The notes: generated from the letters alone by a model not told the origin. Shown: positions 19,409 to 29,770, counted from the first letter of the stretch. The stretch is 64,000 nt of DNA from Penium margaritaceum (GCA_023375785.1 SZWC01000081.1:306881-370880), one strand, 5' to 3'. Program-made: numbers and translations.

Positions 19409-20040
19409 CTACCGCTCAAAGTTAGAGATGGTAGGCAGGTCACACACCATCTGTTTTGCTTGAAGCTGCTGCAAGGTGCGCATGCCAATGTGGCCGTAGC
19501 GCGAATGCCAGATCTCGCCATCTGTCGCCTGCACCACTGCTGCAAGACTCTACTCACGCGGGATCTTGGTCCTCCCCAGCAGGCGGTACATGTCGCCCTC
19601 CTTCACCGACCTGGCCAACTCCTCTCATGATTCCTTGTCGAGGATGTAGCCATAGTCGTCGTCAAAGACGACTCGTAGTCCTGTGTTGGTGAGAGCGGAA
19701 ATTGAGAGAAGATTGAATGTAGCATTAGGTACGTACAGCACGCCATGGAACACTCCCACTTCAATGCCAGACGGGGTCTCCAACCACATCTCCACAATCC
19801 CAATCCCCTCAGCATACACCACGCGATCATCACCCAAAACGATAGGACGGGGCGGGATGGACAGCAACTGCGTAAACCACTCCTTGTGGTGCGTCAGACT
19901 CTTGCTACACCCAGAGACTTTGTACCACTCCAGATCCGCCTTCTCCTTCAGCGACATGTCAGATTTCGCCATGAAGAGGCGGTCGCACACCTCCTTGGCC
20001 ACGTTCATGTTACCAAAATGGCGCACGCTGGTCTGGTTCT
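19409..20040 (-). pseudogene. pol: copia protease and GAG-pre-integrase (element E)
   Basis: Minus strand RHFGNMNVAKEVCDRLFMAK, then WYKVSGCSKSLTHHKEWF, where Val (codon 19916-19918) stands in place of the catalytic Asp. PRPIVLGDDRVVYAEGIGIVEMWLE and LYVPNATFNLLSISALTNTGLRV follow. The GAG-pre-integrase part has EIWHSRYGHIGMRTLQQLQAKQMV. Stops follow YILDKES and occur in the next 60 codons. Apart from these and the active-site change the reading is continuous. Confidence 0.85.
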
Positions 20041-20996
20041 ACTGGTGCTGCTGCTGGTGCTGTTGACGTTACTGTGACTGTTGCTACTGTTGCTGTGGAG
20101 ATTGCTACTTTTGCTTCTGCTGCTGCTGCTCCTTCTGGTCCCTCTTGAACTTGGAGCACTCTTTCTTGTAGTGCCCCTCTTTCTGGCAATAATGGCACTT
20201 GCCCTTCTTGCCTCTCTGCTTCCCGGACTACTGCTGCTGCTGGTTGCGTGAGCCCATCGCCATGAAAGCTGCTTCATTGCTGCTATTGCCGCCATTGCGT
20301 TTTGCGGCATTACGACGCAGTTCCACCTGCACTAGGTGTGTGCAGATGAAGTCGAGGTCGAGAGTTGGCTGGCACTCCAGCGTCTCTTGCACCGTGTCAT
20401 AGCTGGTTGGGAGTCCCCTCAGCAAGAGGAGGATGAAGCGCGTCTCTTCCATAGGGTTGCCGGCCGCTCTCAGCTGCTTTGCCAGCTCCTTTGCCCTGTC
20501 CAGGTACGCCTCCATCCCTTCACCACCCTGCATTTTCAGCGCTATCATCTTTTCCTCCAAAAGCATGAGGAATGCAGGATCCTTGCTCTCATACTTCTTG
20601 CACAACGTGTCCCACCCCTCCTTTGCAGTAGCCTTGTCACTCACGTACTGAAGATGCGAGTTGGAGATANGTTGGGAGTCCCCTCAGCAAGAGGAGGATG
20701 AAGCGCGTCTCTTCCATAGGGTTGCCGGCCGCTCTCAGCTGCTTTGCCAGCTCCTTTGCCCTGTCCAGGTACGCCTCCATCCCTTCACCACCCTGCATTT
20801 TCAGCGCTATCATCTTTTCCTCCAAAAGCATGAGGAATGCAGGATCCTTGCTCTCATACTTCTTGCACAACGTGTCCCACCCCTCCTTTGCAGTAGCCTT
20901 GTCACTCACGTACTGAAGATGCGAGTTGGAGATAGTGTTGACAAGCAACCTGTAGGCCTACCTATCCTTCTTCCACTCCTCATACGCCGCCGCTGC
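20041..20996 (-). pseudogene. gag: copia gag with zinc knuckle, N-terminus missing (element E)
   Basis: Minus strand from AYEEWKKDR and LLVNTISNSHLQYVSDKATAKEGWDTLCKKYE through KELAKQLRAAGNPMEETRFILLLLRGLPTSYDTVQETLECQPTL to the C-H-Y-C-Q-K-E-G-H-Y-K-K-E-C knuckle and a Q/S/N linker encoded by CAG/CAA repeats. The first 50 or so residues of gag are absent: at about 20997 the sequence switches to leader sequence. The stretch 20406-20669 is repeated at 20671-20934 around a single N, again an unmerged overlap. Frame breaks occur in the linker. Confidence 0.8.
20406..20934. other. 264-bp repeat around a single N (assembly overlap)
   Basis: 20406-20669 and 20671-20934 are the same sequence with one N at 20670 between them. 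It duplicates part of gag and should be collapsed before analysis. Confidence 0.9.
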
Positions 20997-21076
20997 AGTC
21001 AAATTTGGTCAAGGTTTGACCCTAACCCGTCACTCTCAAAGTGACAGCCTGTGCTGGCTGAATCTGGCAGAATCTG

Positions 21077-21088
21077 GCTCTGATACCA
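21077..21088 (-). promoter_or_regulatory. primer-binding site, initiator tRNA-Met 3' end (element E)
   Basis: Minus strand TGGTATCAGAGC two bases inside the LTR edge at 21091. The following leader (CAGATTCTGCCAGATTCAGC) matches element D. Confidence 0.85.
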
Positions 21089-21090
21089 AA

Positions 21091-21720
21091 TGTTGGATCT
21101 GGAGGAGACAAGGAGTCTTGCAGTAGCGAGCATGTGGGACTGAAAGGGCATCAGTTGTGCTGAAGAATGGTTGTTGAATCACTCAAAATGATGGAGTACA
21201 TAAAGAGCTAGAGCTTGGGCAAGTCAGCCCTCTCACAAGCCACACCTCTTAGCCATGGAGGCTAAGGCTCACACCCTAGAGTCCACAATCTCACACAAGG
21301 GAGGAAATCAGCCTAACAATCAAGCTGTCCAGTAACACACGACCTAGAGAGCTAGAGAATGCTCTCATGGCACACTCCTAGTGGTCACATCACCCACAAA
21401 CCCATGGAGAATAGCCATGTGTCCATGGCTAGCACACAGGGATCTCACCTCACCTAAAAAGTAAGGAGAGGTACCTTTATCCTAGTCAGCACACTCTGAC
21501 AAGGCAATCCTAAGACCAAGGACCTTTTGGATATTTCTCTCATCACTTGACCCTGGAGCTCTTGCTTTTTTCTTTTCTCAGGCTAAGGCATGGAGCCATC
21601 ACCCATGGCCACCCAGACATCGGCGGTCCATGACCCCGGAAACTTGGAAAATTCATATCTCCCAATCCGATTGTTGGATCGGCCTGAAACTTGGACTGTA
21701 GATAATTTGCCACCTGATAA
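21091..21720 (-). repeat. family-A LTR (5' LTR of element E), truncated
   Basis: Begins TGTTGGATCTGGAGGAGACAAGG next to the primer-binding site. It breaks off within the AATTTGCCACCTGAT segment and lacks the outer end with CCAACA, about 110 bp. It shares the ATCACTTGACCCTGG variant with the LTR at 13164. Confidence 0.85.
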
Positions 21721-21725
21721 TTTGC

Positions 21726-22108
21726 CTCTCATACTTCTTGCACAACGTGTCCCATTCCTCCTTTGCAATAGCCTTGTCACTCACGTACTGAAGATGCGGG
21801 TTGGAAATGGTGTGGACAAGCAAGCTGTAGGCTTGCCTGACCTTCTCCCACTCCGTATACGTCGCTGGTACAGCTGCAGATGAATCTGCATCGGCTTCAC
21901 ACTTCTGAAGCATCATCCTCGCCACCACGTGCGCTGCGATGATGCCTTTTGCCTGTGGAGGCGGAGCACGCTCGTCGTCGTTCACCACCTCCTACATGTC
22001 CCTCTCCTCTAAAAGGAAGCGGGTACAGATCTTCCAAAACGTGAAGTTGGCGCATCCTTCCAGCCTCTCGGAGGGCTGGGCTGCTGTTACCACACCTCTT
22101 GCTGCCAT
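21726..22108 (-). pseudogene. gag: copia gag N-terminal fragment (host of element E)
   Basis: Minus strand from the ATG at 22106-22108 (MAARGVVTAAQPSERLEGC) through FWKICTRFLLEERDM to AIAKEEWDTLCKKYE, where it meets the truncated LTR. It has a stop after RDM and indels. It is the 5' partner of the gag fragment at 15503-15726, with element E between them. Confidence 0.75.
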
Positions 22109-22605
22109 TTTGAGCGTTGGTGATGCTCAAGCTGCCCTTGAGTGGCGGCGCTACCCCTGTTTATGCTGCTGCTTCTGCCAGAAATCTGTCTGACAGAATA
22201 TGGACCGTAGATGCAATAAGACAGGGATTTTGAAAAAACTGAGTCCACCATTGGAAAATTCAGCTCAAAAAATTACAGATTGACCCATAAAACAGGGTCA
22301 TCAATAGGGGGTTTTGAAAGATATGCCTTCTTGAAAACAGGGTATGCTTCTGCTTCTACTCCAACTCAGACCAGCCAACTTGTAAACGACGTTTCTCCCA
22401 AACTAATCGATGGAATGCACATATGTTTACACCAATGGAAAACGTAGGACAAATACTTCAATTTGCATATGCTACTTTTTCAATTTGAAATGAGAGAGTT
22501 ATGGTCATCACAAGGCGACAGTCTTACTCAGAGAGAAGAGTGTAGCCCTGGCCGATCTCGTTTTGAGCATAACTCTCAATCCGATCATTGGATCTTTGGC
22601 ACGTC
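22109..22605 (-). other. leader and adjoining non-coding sequence, second copy
   Basis: Nearly the same as 14480-14977, including TTGCATATGCTACTTTTTCAA and the GTTATGGTCATCA segment. No coding potential and no primer-binding site seen. Confidence 0.6.
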
Positions 22606-23331
22606 TAAGGATTGCCTTGTCAGAGTGTGCTGACTAGGATAAAGATACCTCTCTTTACTTTTTAGGTGAGGTGAGATCCTTGTGTGCTAGCCATGGACAC
22701 ATGGCGATTCTCCATGGGTTTGTGGGTGATGTGACCACTAGGAGTGTGCCATAAGAGCATTCTCTAGCTCTCTAGGTCGTGTGCGACTGGTCAGCCTGAT
22801 TGTTAGGCTGATTTCCTCCCTTGTGTGAGATTGTGGACTCTAGTGTGTGAGCCTTAGCCTCCATGGCTAAGTGGTGTCGCTTGTGAGAGGGCTGACTTGC
22901 CCAAGCTCTAGCTCTATATGTACTCCATCATTTTGAGTGATTCAATAACCATCATTCAGCACAAGTGATGCCCTTTCAGTCTCACATGCTCGCTGTTCTA
23001 AGGCTCCCTCTCTCCTTCAGTTCCAACATTTGGATATTTCTCCTATCAGGTCTTGACCCTGGACCTCTTGCCCTTTTTCTTTTCTCAGGCTAAGGCATGG
23101 AGCCATCACCCATGGCCACCCAAACATCGGTAGTCCATGACCCAAGAAACTTCGAAAATTGATATCTCCCAATCTGACTGTTGGATCGGCCTTAAACTCC
23201 GACCGTCAATAATTTGCCACCTGATCTTTCCAGTGGTAAAGTCAGATTGAAGATCAAAACAAGCATTTTGTAGTTTCCTGGAACGTGCTCCTGTGGACCT
23301 GAAACTGAGCCGGATGGCTCCTTTCCCAACA
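22606..23331. repeat. family-A LTR tail (+) joined to LTR head (-), inverted junction
   Basis: 22606-23028 is an LTR tail in plus orientation ending AGTTCCAACA. 23029-23331 is the LTR head in minus orientation, ending CTTTCCCAACA. Together they make a full-length LTR whose tail has been turned around. The junction is the same as at 15400/15401. The outer end abuts element F coding sequence. Confidence 0.75.
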
Positions 23332-24250
23332 GCACCATCTGCCAATTCTTAGATACTTGATCACCTGAGTCGAGCAATAGAATCCAATCTCCTGATTTGG
23401 GAGCATGGACACGATCTAGTGGCTCTCCCTTGTCGAGCATCCTTTTGTTAAACTAAAACTCTCGAGATGAACTTTCCAGTCCCACAGCTTGTACGCCTTA
23501 TGTGTAGTTTCTTAGTGGACCATTACACACTTGCGAAAGCGTATATCCAGTTTGCCACTTCCTTCTCCTATTTGGACCTTTGCCCAGGCAGTGCAGGTAG
23601 AGATCCTCAAGTATGAGGCATGTGGTTTCTTTCTACACCAAGTCTCTTGTAGCATCCTCTGTTCCTTCTCTTGCTGCTTCTTACCACACCTTCCAAATGC
23701 GGCTGCCAGAGTGAAATTCACAAGGTAGCAAGCAGTTCTTGCAGCTTCACGCTTGAAGCAAGGTGGGGATTTGGCATCAAAGAGCATACTTTGTGTCATG
23801 CCGAGGATAGTCTGTTTCATCCGCTCTACAATGCCATTGCTCTGGGAGGTATAAGGTGTGATGTTCTGGTTGTTGATGCCGTGTTGGCTCAACCAGCCTG
23901 TACACGCCTCGTACTCACCATTGTTGTCCGCTTGCATTCCCTTGACCTTCTTGCTCGTCTGCCACTCTACTATGGCAACAAACTCTTGCAGCTTCTCCTT
24001 GACCCTCGCTGTGTCTTGAGGAAGTAGATCCACATCTTGCGACTGTCGTCATCAACAAAAATTAGGAAATACTTGGTGTCACCATTTGAGGGAGTGCGGA
24101 ATGCTCTGTAAATATCAGAGTGAATCAGGTCTAAGATTGCTACCGCACGTTACCCATTGTACCCAACTGGCTTTCTCCTTGCCTTGCTTTGGAGGCATGA
24201 CTCACACAGCTTCTTGTACTTTTCCTCATCCGTAGCCTTGCATCCCTTCA
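23332..24250 (-). pseudogene. pol: copia integrase and hinge (element F)
   Basis: Minus strand of a second copia family. It contains LIHSDIYRAFRTPSNGDTKYF near 24110, the core VKEKLQEFVAIVEWQTSKKVKGMQADNNGEYEACTGW (second Asp in QADN), and TPYTSQSNGIVERMKQTILG with the Glu. FKREAARTACYLVNFT and the C-terminal ASYLRISTCTAWAKVQ follow. Near 23440 the hinge EPLDRVHAPKSGDWILLLDSGDQVSKNWQMV ends at the family-A LTR. The RT and RNase H that should follow are missing. It is closely related to F2 at 32541-33490. Confidence 0.8.
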
Positions 24251-24890
24251 TTCCATGAACCACTTTGTGTTGCTTCATAGCTTACAGTGTGCTATCAATC
24301 ACATGGCCAAAGCGCTTGTGCCACAGCTCAATATCTCTGCATTTGGTCGAGTTGGCCGCCATGGTGATAGCCTATATTGCAACATCATGCTTTGAAGGGT
24401 TGGGCTGTTCAGCCACCACATATCCTTCATTTGTACTTTTAAGGAGCTTGACTTGAAGCACGTAGAAAATTGGGACCTGTGCGAGAAGACTCTTCTTGGC
24501 ATAAGAGATCTTGATGTCCTTGTTCTTGATAATTATGGCCTTCTCCTCCATGAAGATAACCGTCATGTTTTGGTCTATGATTTTGGATATAGACAAGAGG
24601 CCTGTTACAATAGACGACATGTAGACGAAGTTCTCTAGCTTCAAGCATTTTTCACCACCATTCACATTGATACTGATCAACTTATAGCGTTCACCTTGTG
24701 GATGGAAAAGGCTACCATTGGCATACCCAAAGCGACGTTCAGTATCCCCGATGGAGATGAACCCATCCTTCTCCCTTGAAGATGAGTGGTTCATGCCAAA
24801 GTCGAGCCCATAGGCTCCACGCTTCAGTAGTGTTACTTCCTTGGTTGTCGGTTCGCTCTCATCCATCATGTTCGTCAACTCCTTAGCTTT
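24251..24890 (-). pseudogene. pol: copia protease and GAG-pre-integrase (element F)
   Basis: Minus strand YGLDFGMNHSSSREKDGFISIGDTERRFGYANGS, where the active site reads D-F-G instead of D-S-G. Then LENFVYMSSIVTGLLSISKIIDQNMTVIFMEEKAIIIKN, the usual copia protease C-terminal region. The GAG-pre-integrase follows with IELWHKRFGHVIDS near 24310. It is open for 168 codons. Remaining changes include a stop near the histidine domain. Confidence 0.75.
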
Positions 24891-25400
24891 TCTTTTGTCC
24901 TCGTTCTTACCACCATGATCTCCGTCTTCCTTATTGGAAGTCCTACACTCTTGCGCCCAATGTCCAGGCTTGTCACGGTTATGGCACTTCCCAGGACGCT
25001 TTGAACCCTTTCCACTGCCACCATTTTTGCTTCCTCCACCACCACCGCTTCCGCTGCTGCTCTAACCAGAAGAGGAGTTGTTTCCATGGCCACCATAACA
25101 TGTATCATAGGCTGAAATGTTAGCCTCAATGTTGCTGAGACGCATGGTCTCATTGCGATATATTCCAATATTGCCTCATATGTCAAATCCTCCTCCTTCA
25201 AACTGCCAAAACCGATGATCACAGGACCCCAGCTTTCATGCAACACCATGTGGGAGATCATGGCCTACATGTTGGTGTTGATTTTCCTCTTCATTTGGGT
25301 CACTTGTCGTAGCAGTCCTTGAAACTGTAGTAGGAAGTCTACAATCGACTCTCTCGTCCACCCTTGTCGAAATCAGTTTCTGAAGGATGAAGAGGAAATT
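24891..25400 (-). pseudogene. gag: copia gag C-terminus with degenerate knuckle (element F)
   Basis: Minus strand: LPHGVAxESWGPVIIGFGSLKEEDLTYEAILEYIAMR, a glycine/serine-rich linker, then the knuckle C-H-N-R-D-K-P-G-H-W-A-Q-E-C, in which the second Cys is Arg. It ends in a lysine-rich stretch. Upstream (25260-25400) only traces of gag remain, comparable with MSMRVNEEESILDFVEQF in F2 and with the J gag. Frames are broken in several places. Confidence 0.7.
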
Positions 25401-26060
25401 TGCAAGAGCCGTTGATTAGTGTACATGTGATGCCTTGGAGAGGGACATGTGACTCATGCACTCATGTCACAAGAATCGCAAGAGCCATGTCATTTTTGAT
25501 ACTCCACGCTTCAGATCCAGCATCATTTTTTGGAGGTTTCAACCTTTTCTCTAAAGAATATCAACATGTAGCCATGCATCCTCATGACAATCCCAGATTA
25601 CCATTTCTACAAGGGAAAACCTATTCTTGTGAACTTTGACATCCCACTGTTGACCTAGTCAAGAGTGAGCGTTGTAGATATTGTCACACTATTTTTCTGC
25701 TTCTCTTCTTCTCTGCTTTGTTGAGGCAGATGTAGGTTAAAGTAGGCTATTATCTGCTACCGGTTCACAAAGTACACATCTGTCACTTATCCCTTAGTCG
25801 TTAATCACCTGTAAACAGAGAAGAACATACTCTTGTGAACCCAGGGACGTACCTCCAAGGGGAGAGCTTATCCTCGTTAGGGTCCAAGGTTCAATCCTCC
25901 AAGGATAGAGCTTGTCCTTGGCCCTTATTTGCTAATTGCTAGCACTCGTCGTTGGAGCTGATGGACGAGATAGAGCAGATGGAGCTGATGGAGCTGATGT
26001 GTGCTGCATAACCAGAGAGGGTGAGAGAGCACGTAAAAGTGTACCTTACAACTGGTCATG
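25401..26060 (-). other. leader of element F
   Basis: Non-coding sequence between the primer-binding site and gag. 25700-26060 is matched in reverse complement by the F2 leader at 30069-30415 (shared GGAGCTGATGGAGCTGA repeats, GCTACCGGTT and AGAGCTTGTCCTTG). Confidence 0.65.
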
Positions 26061-26075
26061 GTGGGCCCATAACTC
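26061..26075 (-). promoter_or_regulatory. half-tRNA-type primer-binding site (element F)
   Basis: Minus strand GAGTTATGGGCCCAC, two bases after the LTR end TGACA. It differs by one base from GGGTTATGGGCCCAC, the complement of the initiator tRNA-Met anticodon stem-loop. Confidence 0.75.
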
Positions 26076-26077
26076 TT

Positions 26078-26835
26078 TGTCAATATGCCTCAGGCAATGG
26101 ACTAGACATCAAGGCCGACATAATGGCACTTGCCGTCTACTCCTAGTATTGAAACTAGGAGGAGATATCACCCTCAAAATCACGGTTCCACACTAAGCAG
26201 TTCATAGGAATCACCTCCTTGCACTGTGTCCTTTGTACTTGGTCACTTAGGGAGCTAACTCTTAGGACTTAGACCAACCAATGCTTCTTTAGTGTCTGAC
26301 TCTGGTGGAGAACCCTGTGAAGAGTCTCAAAGGTACGTGCTACAATGAATTGCAGGAAATTGACAGGTACTTATAGTCCTAGAGCCAGCCCCTAGCCTAG
26401 GCACACAATGGTTCCTTGGATGAGCCACTTTGGGGGCAATCTGGATTGCATCATCCCCCTTGCCTATATGGCACTCTCTGTGACCGCCAAGTGGCACCAG
26501 CCACCAGGTTGGACCAGGTTCTAAGATATTACTTAGAACCTTCATGTCCCCCTATTGGTTAAAAAGAAAATTAGGCACTGGACTAGGATTTGACCCAGTG
26601 ATCTCTCACTCTAAAACTACCGCTGCAACGTCTAAGTCACACGGAGTTGTCCTAGGTAGTGTTTGCTAGCCATATTATCCAGTTTAGACCAAGGAGACTT
26701 GCTCCAAAGGAGCAGTGCATGCCTTGTCTATCTAGACCAGACTAAGAGGACTTACTCCAAGGAAGCAGTGCATGCCTAGTCGATCCTCTGCTTATTCAAA
26801 TGTCAGCTATGGACAAGGAGCATATCAAGTCAACA
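26078..26835 (-). repeat. family-F LTR (5' LTR of element F), about 758 bp
   Basis: Its plus-strand start TGTCAATATGCC is set by homology to the solo LTR at 5442 and by the primer-binding site next to it. Its end near CAAGTCAACA (about 26835) is set by alignment with CAGAACATAACA and is less certain. It contains the degenerate tRNA-like stretch, and tandem copies of a GCAGTGCATGCC motif near its outer end. Confidence 0.75.
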
Positions 26836-28055
26836 GAAACCTCTAAAAGCTTAGTGCATCCCTAACATCTGGATTATTGCAGGCAAAGTAGCCGTGGATG
26901 CAGTAACACATGGCAGTCACCTTCTTGGTCTACAATGTGGAAAACAATTACGCCTTCTTGCTCGATAACCACAAGGTCCATAGTGCTTTCAAAACTCCTA
27001 GGTGACAAAGTCACCTGTAAGCTTCCTCCTCTTTGACGGATTACAGTTGTTGGCATCGAATTAGGTAGATACGATGGACGTTGGAGTTGCAAAAGAACTA
27101 GGGCTAGCGGTGGAGGCTTTTCTGGAGACGCTAGGTTGAGAGGACAAAGCCATGGTGTCCAAGCAGGACATCTTAGCCGCCTAGAGCCCAATTGGTGCAA
27201 GTGTCGGCTTCATCATGTAGCAAGGAGTACAATGTTACTACTAGCGAGAGCACAATCTCCTGATAGACTCAAGCGATTACATCCGACCGAGTGCTAAGCA
27301 GTCACTACCCCCTTAATGATGGTAAGCAGCCACCTTGCTCCCAACCGTTTTTTGACATCTCAAACCTCAACGTTAATGAGGTGGTTTTCATAGATATATA
27401 TTATGAAAGAGCTTGTGCAAGAATTTTCATGGGTTGGTTTATGAAACATTACTTTGTCAACATACATGTGAAACAACGACTGCAAACATCACAAACACTA
27501 GCCACTAGTTCTATTAAATGATCAAAACATGAGATTAATATTTTCATGTCACAATCACTACTTGCATGTTTGTGCTTTCTCCATATTCCAGGTTAAACAT
27601 GTCATTGGTTATCTAATTGCATCAGCATGGATAGAGGCATTCACTTCCACACAGTCCAATGTAGCTGTATGCACCTTCCCGTACATGACCTTTTTTGGTT
27701 GAGGGTGTGGGTTTGATGCCACCTGGCATGACTCATACGTTGATTCATGCCATATGGCATAAGGGTTTACCTTTCCTATAGTATGTGCATACAAAGTAGT
27801 GGTGAGCCTCTGAGAGCCGAACTCCAAATTTACTAACCCTGAATTATTCCTTGGTCGCTCGCTGTTAATGGCTAATTTTGGTCTGGGATACACCCGGTCG
27901 TCCCAATGATAGGTATACGGTATTGATATAGCATCAATGTCTCTTGATATGCCATTATCATTGTAGTAGTACTACAACAAACAATAAGGTCAACATTGTT
28001 TTCTAAGCGCTACAACTATCTGGACTGTATGGTTTTGACTTTTTTAATAGGAAAG
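26836..28055. other. unassigned AT-richer sequence
   Basis: No reading frame with recognisable protein content. The longest minus-strand frame (26874-27200, 108 codons) lacks any motif I know. Just upstream of it in another frame is a short NPSKRRKLTGDFVTYEF peptide, too little to classify. Probably non-coding or very old element remains. Confidence 0.4.
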
Positions 28056-28120
28056 TTATGCCCTTTCAATCCCATATGCTTGCTATTCTATTACTACCTC
28101 TCTTCTTTAGATCGAATAAA
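28056..28120 (+). repeat. small family-A LTR tail fragment
   Basis: TGCCCTTTCAATCCCATATGC and the following CTCTTCTTTAGATCGAATA correspond to the last 65 bp of the LTR in plus orientation, next to a minus-strand gag fragment. Confidence 0.6.
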
Positions 28121-28159
28121 TCTATCTTCTCTATTTACAAAATATTAGTTTTTGCTATG

Positions 28160-28313
28160 AAAAGGCAGACGCGTACCTCCCAGGCCATATCCATGTTTCT
28201 AAAGTTGTACTGACTAGTCTTGCTTTGCTATTGCTACTGCAAATATTGCTATGACTGCTGATGCTGGTGTTATTGAAGAGACTATTGTGTTTACTACTAC
28301 TCCGATGACAGCT
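28160..28313 (-). pseudogene. gag: copia gag linker/protease-start fragment
   Basis: Minus strand reads like NFRNMDMAWEVRVCL (compare HFGNMNVAKEVRDRL of elements B and E). It is preceded by an antisense CAG/CAA-type linker (GCTATTGCTACTGCAAATATTG on plus). It continues across the solo LTR into the knuckle fragment at 29056-29240. Confidence 0.65.
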
Positions 28314-28318
28314 ACTCC

Positions 28319-29055
28319 TTTTTGGATCTAGAGGAGAGAGGGAGCCTTGGAGCAGCGAGTATGTGGGACTGAAAGAGCATCAGTTGTGCTGAAAAATGGT
28401 TGTTCAATCACTCAAAATGATGGAGTACATATAGAGCTAGAGCTTGGGCAAGTCAGCCCTCTCACAAGCCACACCACTTAGCCATGGAGGCTAAGGCTCA
28501 CACACTAGAGTCCACAATCTCACACAAGGGAGGAAATCAGCGTAGCAATTAGGCTGACCAGTCACACACGACCTAGAGATCTAGAGAATGCTCTCATGGC
28601 ACACTCCTAGTGGTCAAATCACCTACAAACCCATGGAGAATTGCCATGTGTCCATGTCTAGCACACAAGGATCTCATCTCACCTAAAAAGTAAGGAGAGG
28701 TACCTTTATCCTAGTCAGTACACTCTGACAAGGAAATCCTAAGACCAAGGACCTTTTTGGATATTTCTCCCATCAGGTCTTGACCCTGGACCTCTTACCT
28801 TTTTTTTTCTCAGGCTAAGGCATGGAGCCATCATCCATGGCCACCCAGACATCAGCGGTCCATGACCCCAAAACTTTGAAAATTCATATCTCTAAATCCC
28901 AATGTTAGATCGGCCTGAAACTTGGACCGTAGATAATTTGCAACCTGATCCTTCCAATGGTGAAGTAGGATTGACAATCGGAGCATGCATCTGGTACTTT
29001 CGTGGAACTTGCTCCTGTGGACGTGAAACTGAGCCGAATGGCTCCTTTCCAAACA
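28319..29055 (-). repeat. solo family-A LTR with 5-bp target duplication
   Basis: Degenerate start (TTTTTGGATCTAGAGG) and end (CTTTCCAAACA). CTCCT occurs on both sides (28314-28318 and 29056-29060). The flanks are the two halves of one gag linker, so a family-A element inserted into an older family-A gag and then lost all but one LTR. Confidence 0.8.
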
Positions 29056-29240
29056 CTCCTAGTTTCTCTTGAGCTTGAAGCACTCTTTTTGTAGTACCAC
29101 TCTTTATAGCAATATTGGCATTTGCCTCTGTTCTCACAACTTTATTACCCTGACAATTACTACTTCTACATATTGCATGAGTCCATGGCCATAAAAGCTA
29201 CTTTAGTGTTTTTTATGCCACTATGCTTCGTTGCATTGGA
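29056..29240 (-). pseudogene. gag: copia gag zinc-knuckle fragment
   Basis: Minus strand C-Q-Y-C-Y-K-E-W-Y-Y-K-K-x-C, with the His replaced by Tyr, preceded by traces of MQCNEA...VAFMAMDSCNM (compare elements E and B). It is heavily decayed. Confidence 0.65.
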
Positions 29241-29770
29241 ATACAGGTTGAAATCCATAACATTTCTGCTAGGTTCTCTTGTATTCTCCTCTTGTTCTTT
29301 CTGCACCTCCGCGGTCTGCTATATTCCACCACACCAGCATGGTAGTTCGTGGATTTCCTCTCGTGTACTTTGTTAGTCCATGCCTTCCAGTGACTGTGGA
29401 TCCACAGTGCCTAAACCTTCCCGTGGAAGTCACCCAGCCTACCATTTTGCATCAGGCTCCCTGAGGCCTGTTTTGTCTCTCAGGTCCACCGTAAAATGCC
29501 TCTACAGCTCGTGGTCTCCATCTCCTCCATTGATCTTTCATTCATGATGCAACTGCATGAGAGTGTATTCTTGCTTTCTTGCAATTGGCCTCGTACGTCC
29601 TCACAGTCTCTACCCTACGCCTGATCGCATATGCGCGAGAGCTAGCACTCCACACCACCTCTTATTTTCTCGCCAATTATATGTTGAGGCCAATGGCAAG
29701 AAAGTAGGAAGGTGGTGTGGAGTGAATACTATTCTTACTAAGCTCATTCCTCATTATAAATATACAATCA
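29241..29770. other. unassigned sequence with a 15-bp perfect inverted repeat
   Basis: No recognised coding content. CACTCCACACCACCT at 29646-29660 pairs perfectly with AGGTGGTGTGGAGTG at 29710-29724 across a 49-base loop. The region probably includes the diverged outer part of the F2 LTR. Confidence 0.5.

Larger units (their letters stand above)
15727..21720 (-). mobile_element. Element E: most complete family-A copia element
   Basis: Minus-strand order: LTR (21720-21091), primer-binding site, leader, gag without its first 50 or so codons, knuckle, protease, integrase, hinge, RT, RNase H, polypurine tract, LTR (16460-15727). The 5' LTR has lost its outer 110 bp or so, together with the adjacent part of the host gag. 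Two stretches are duplicated around Ns by the assembly. Scattered stops and the protease Asp-to-Val change show it is inactive. Confidence 0.85.

Noticed and set aside
26874-27200. 108-codon minus-strand frame, with a nearby K-R-R-K-L-T peptide, as a hAT-type transposase start
   Set aside because: Only a handful of residues are suggestive, with no BED finger ligands and no continuation. Too weak to call.
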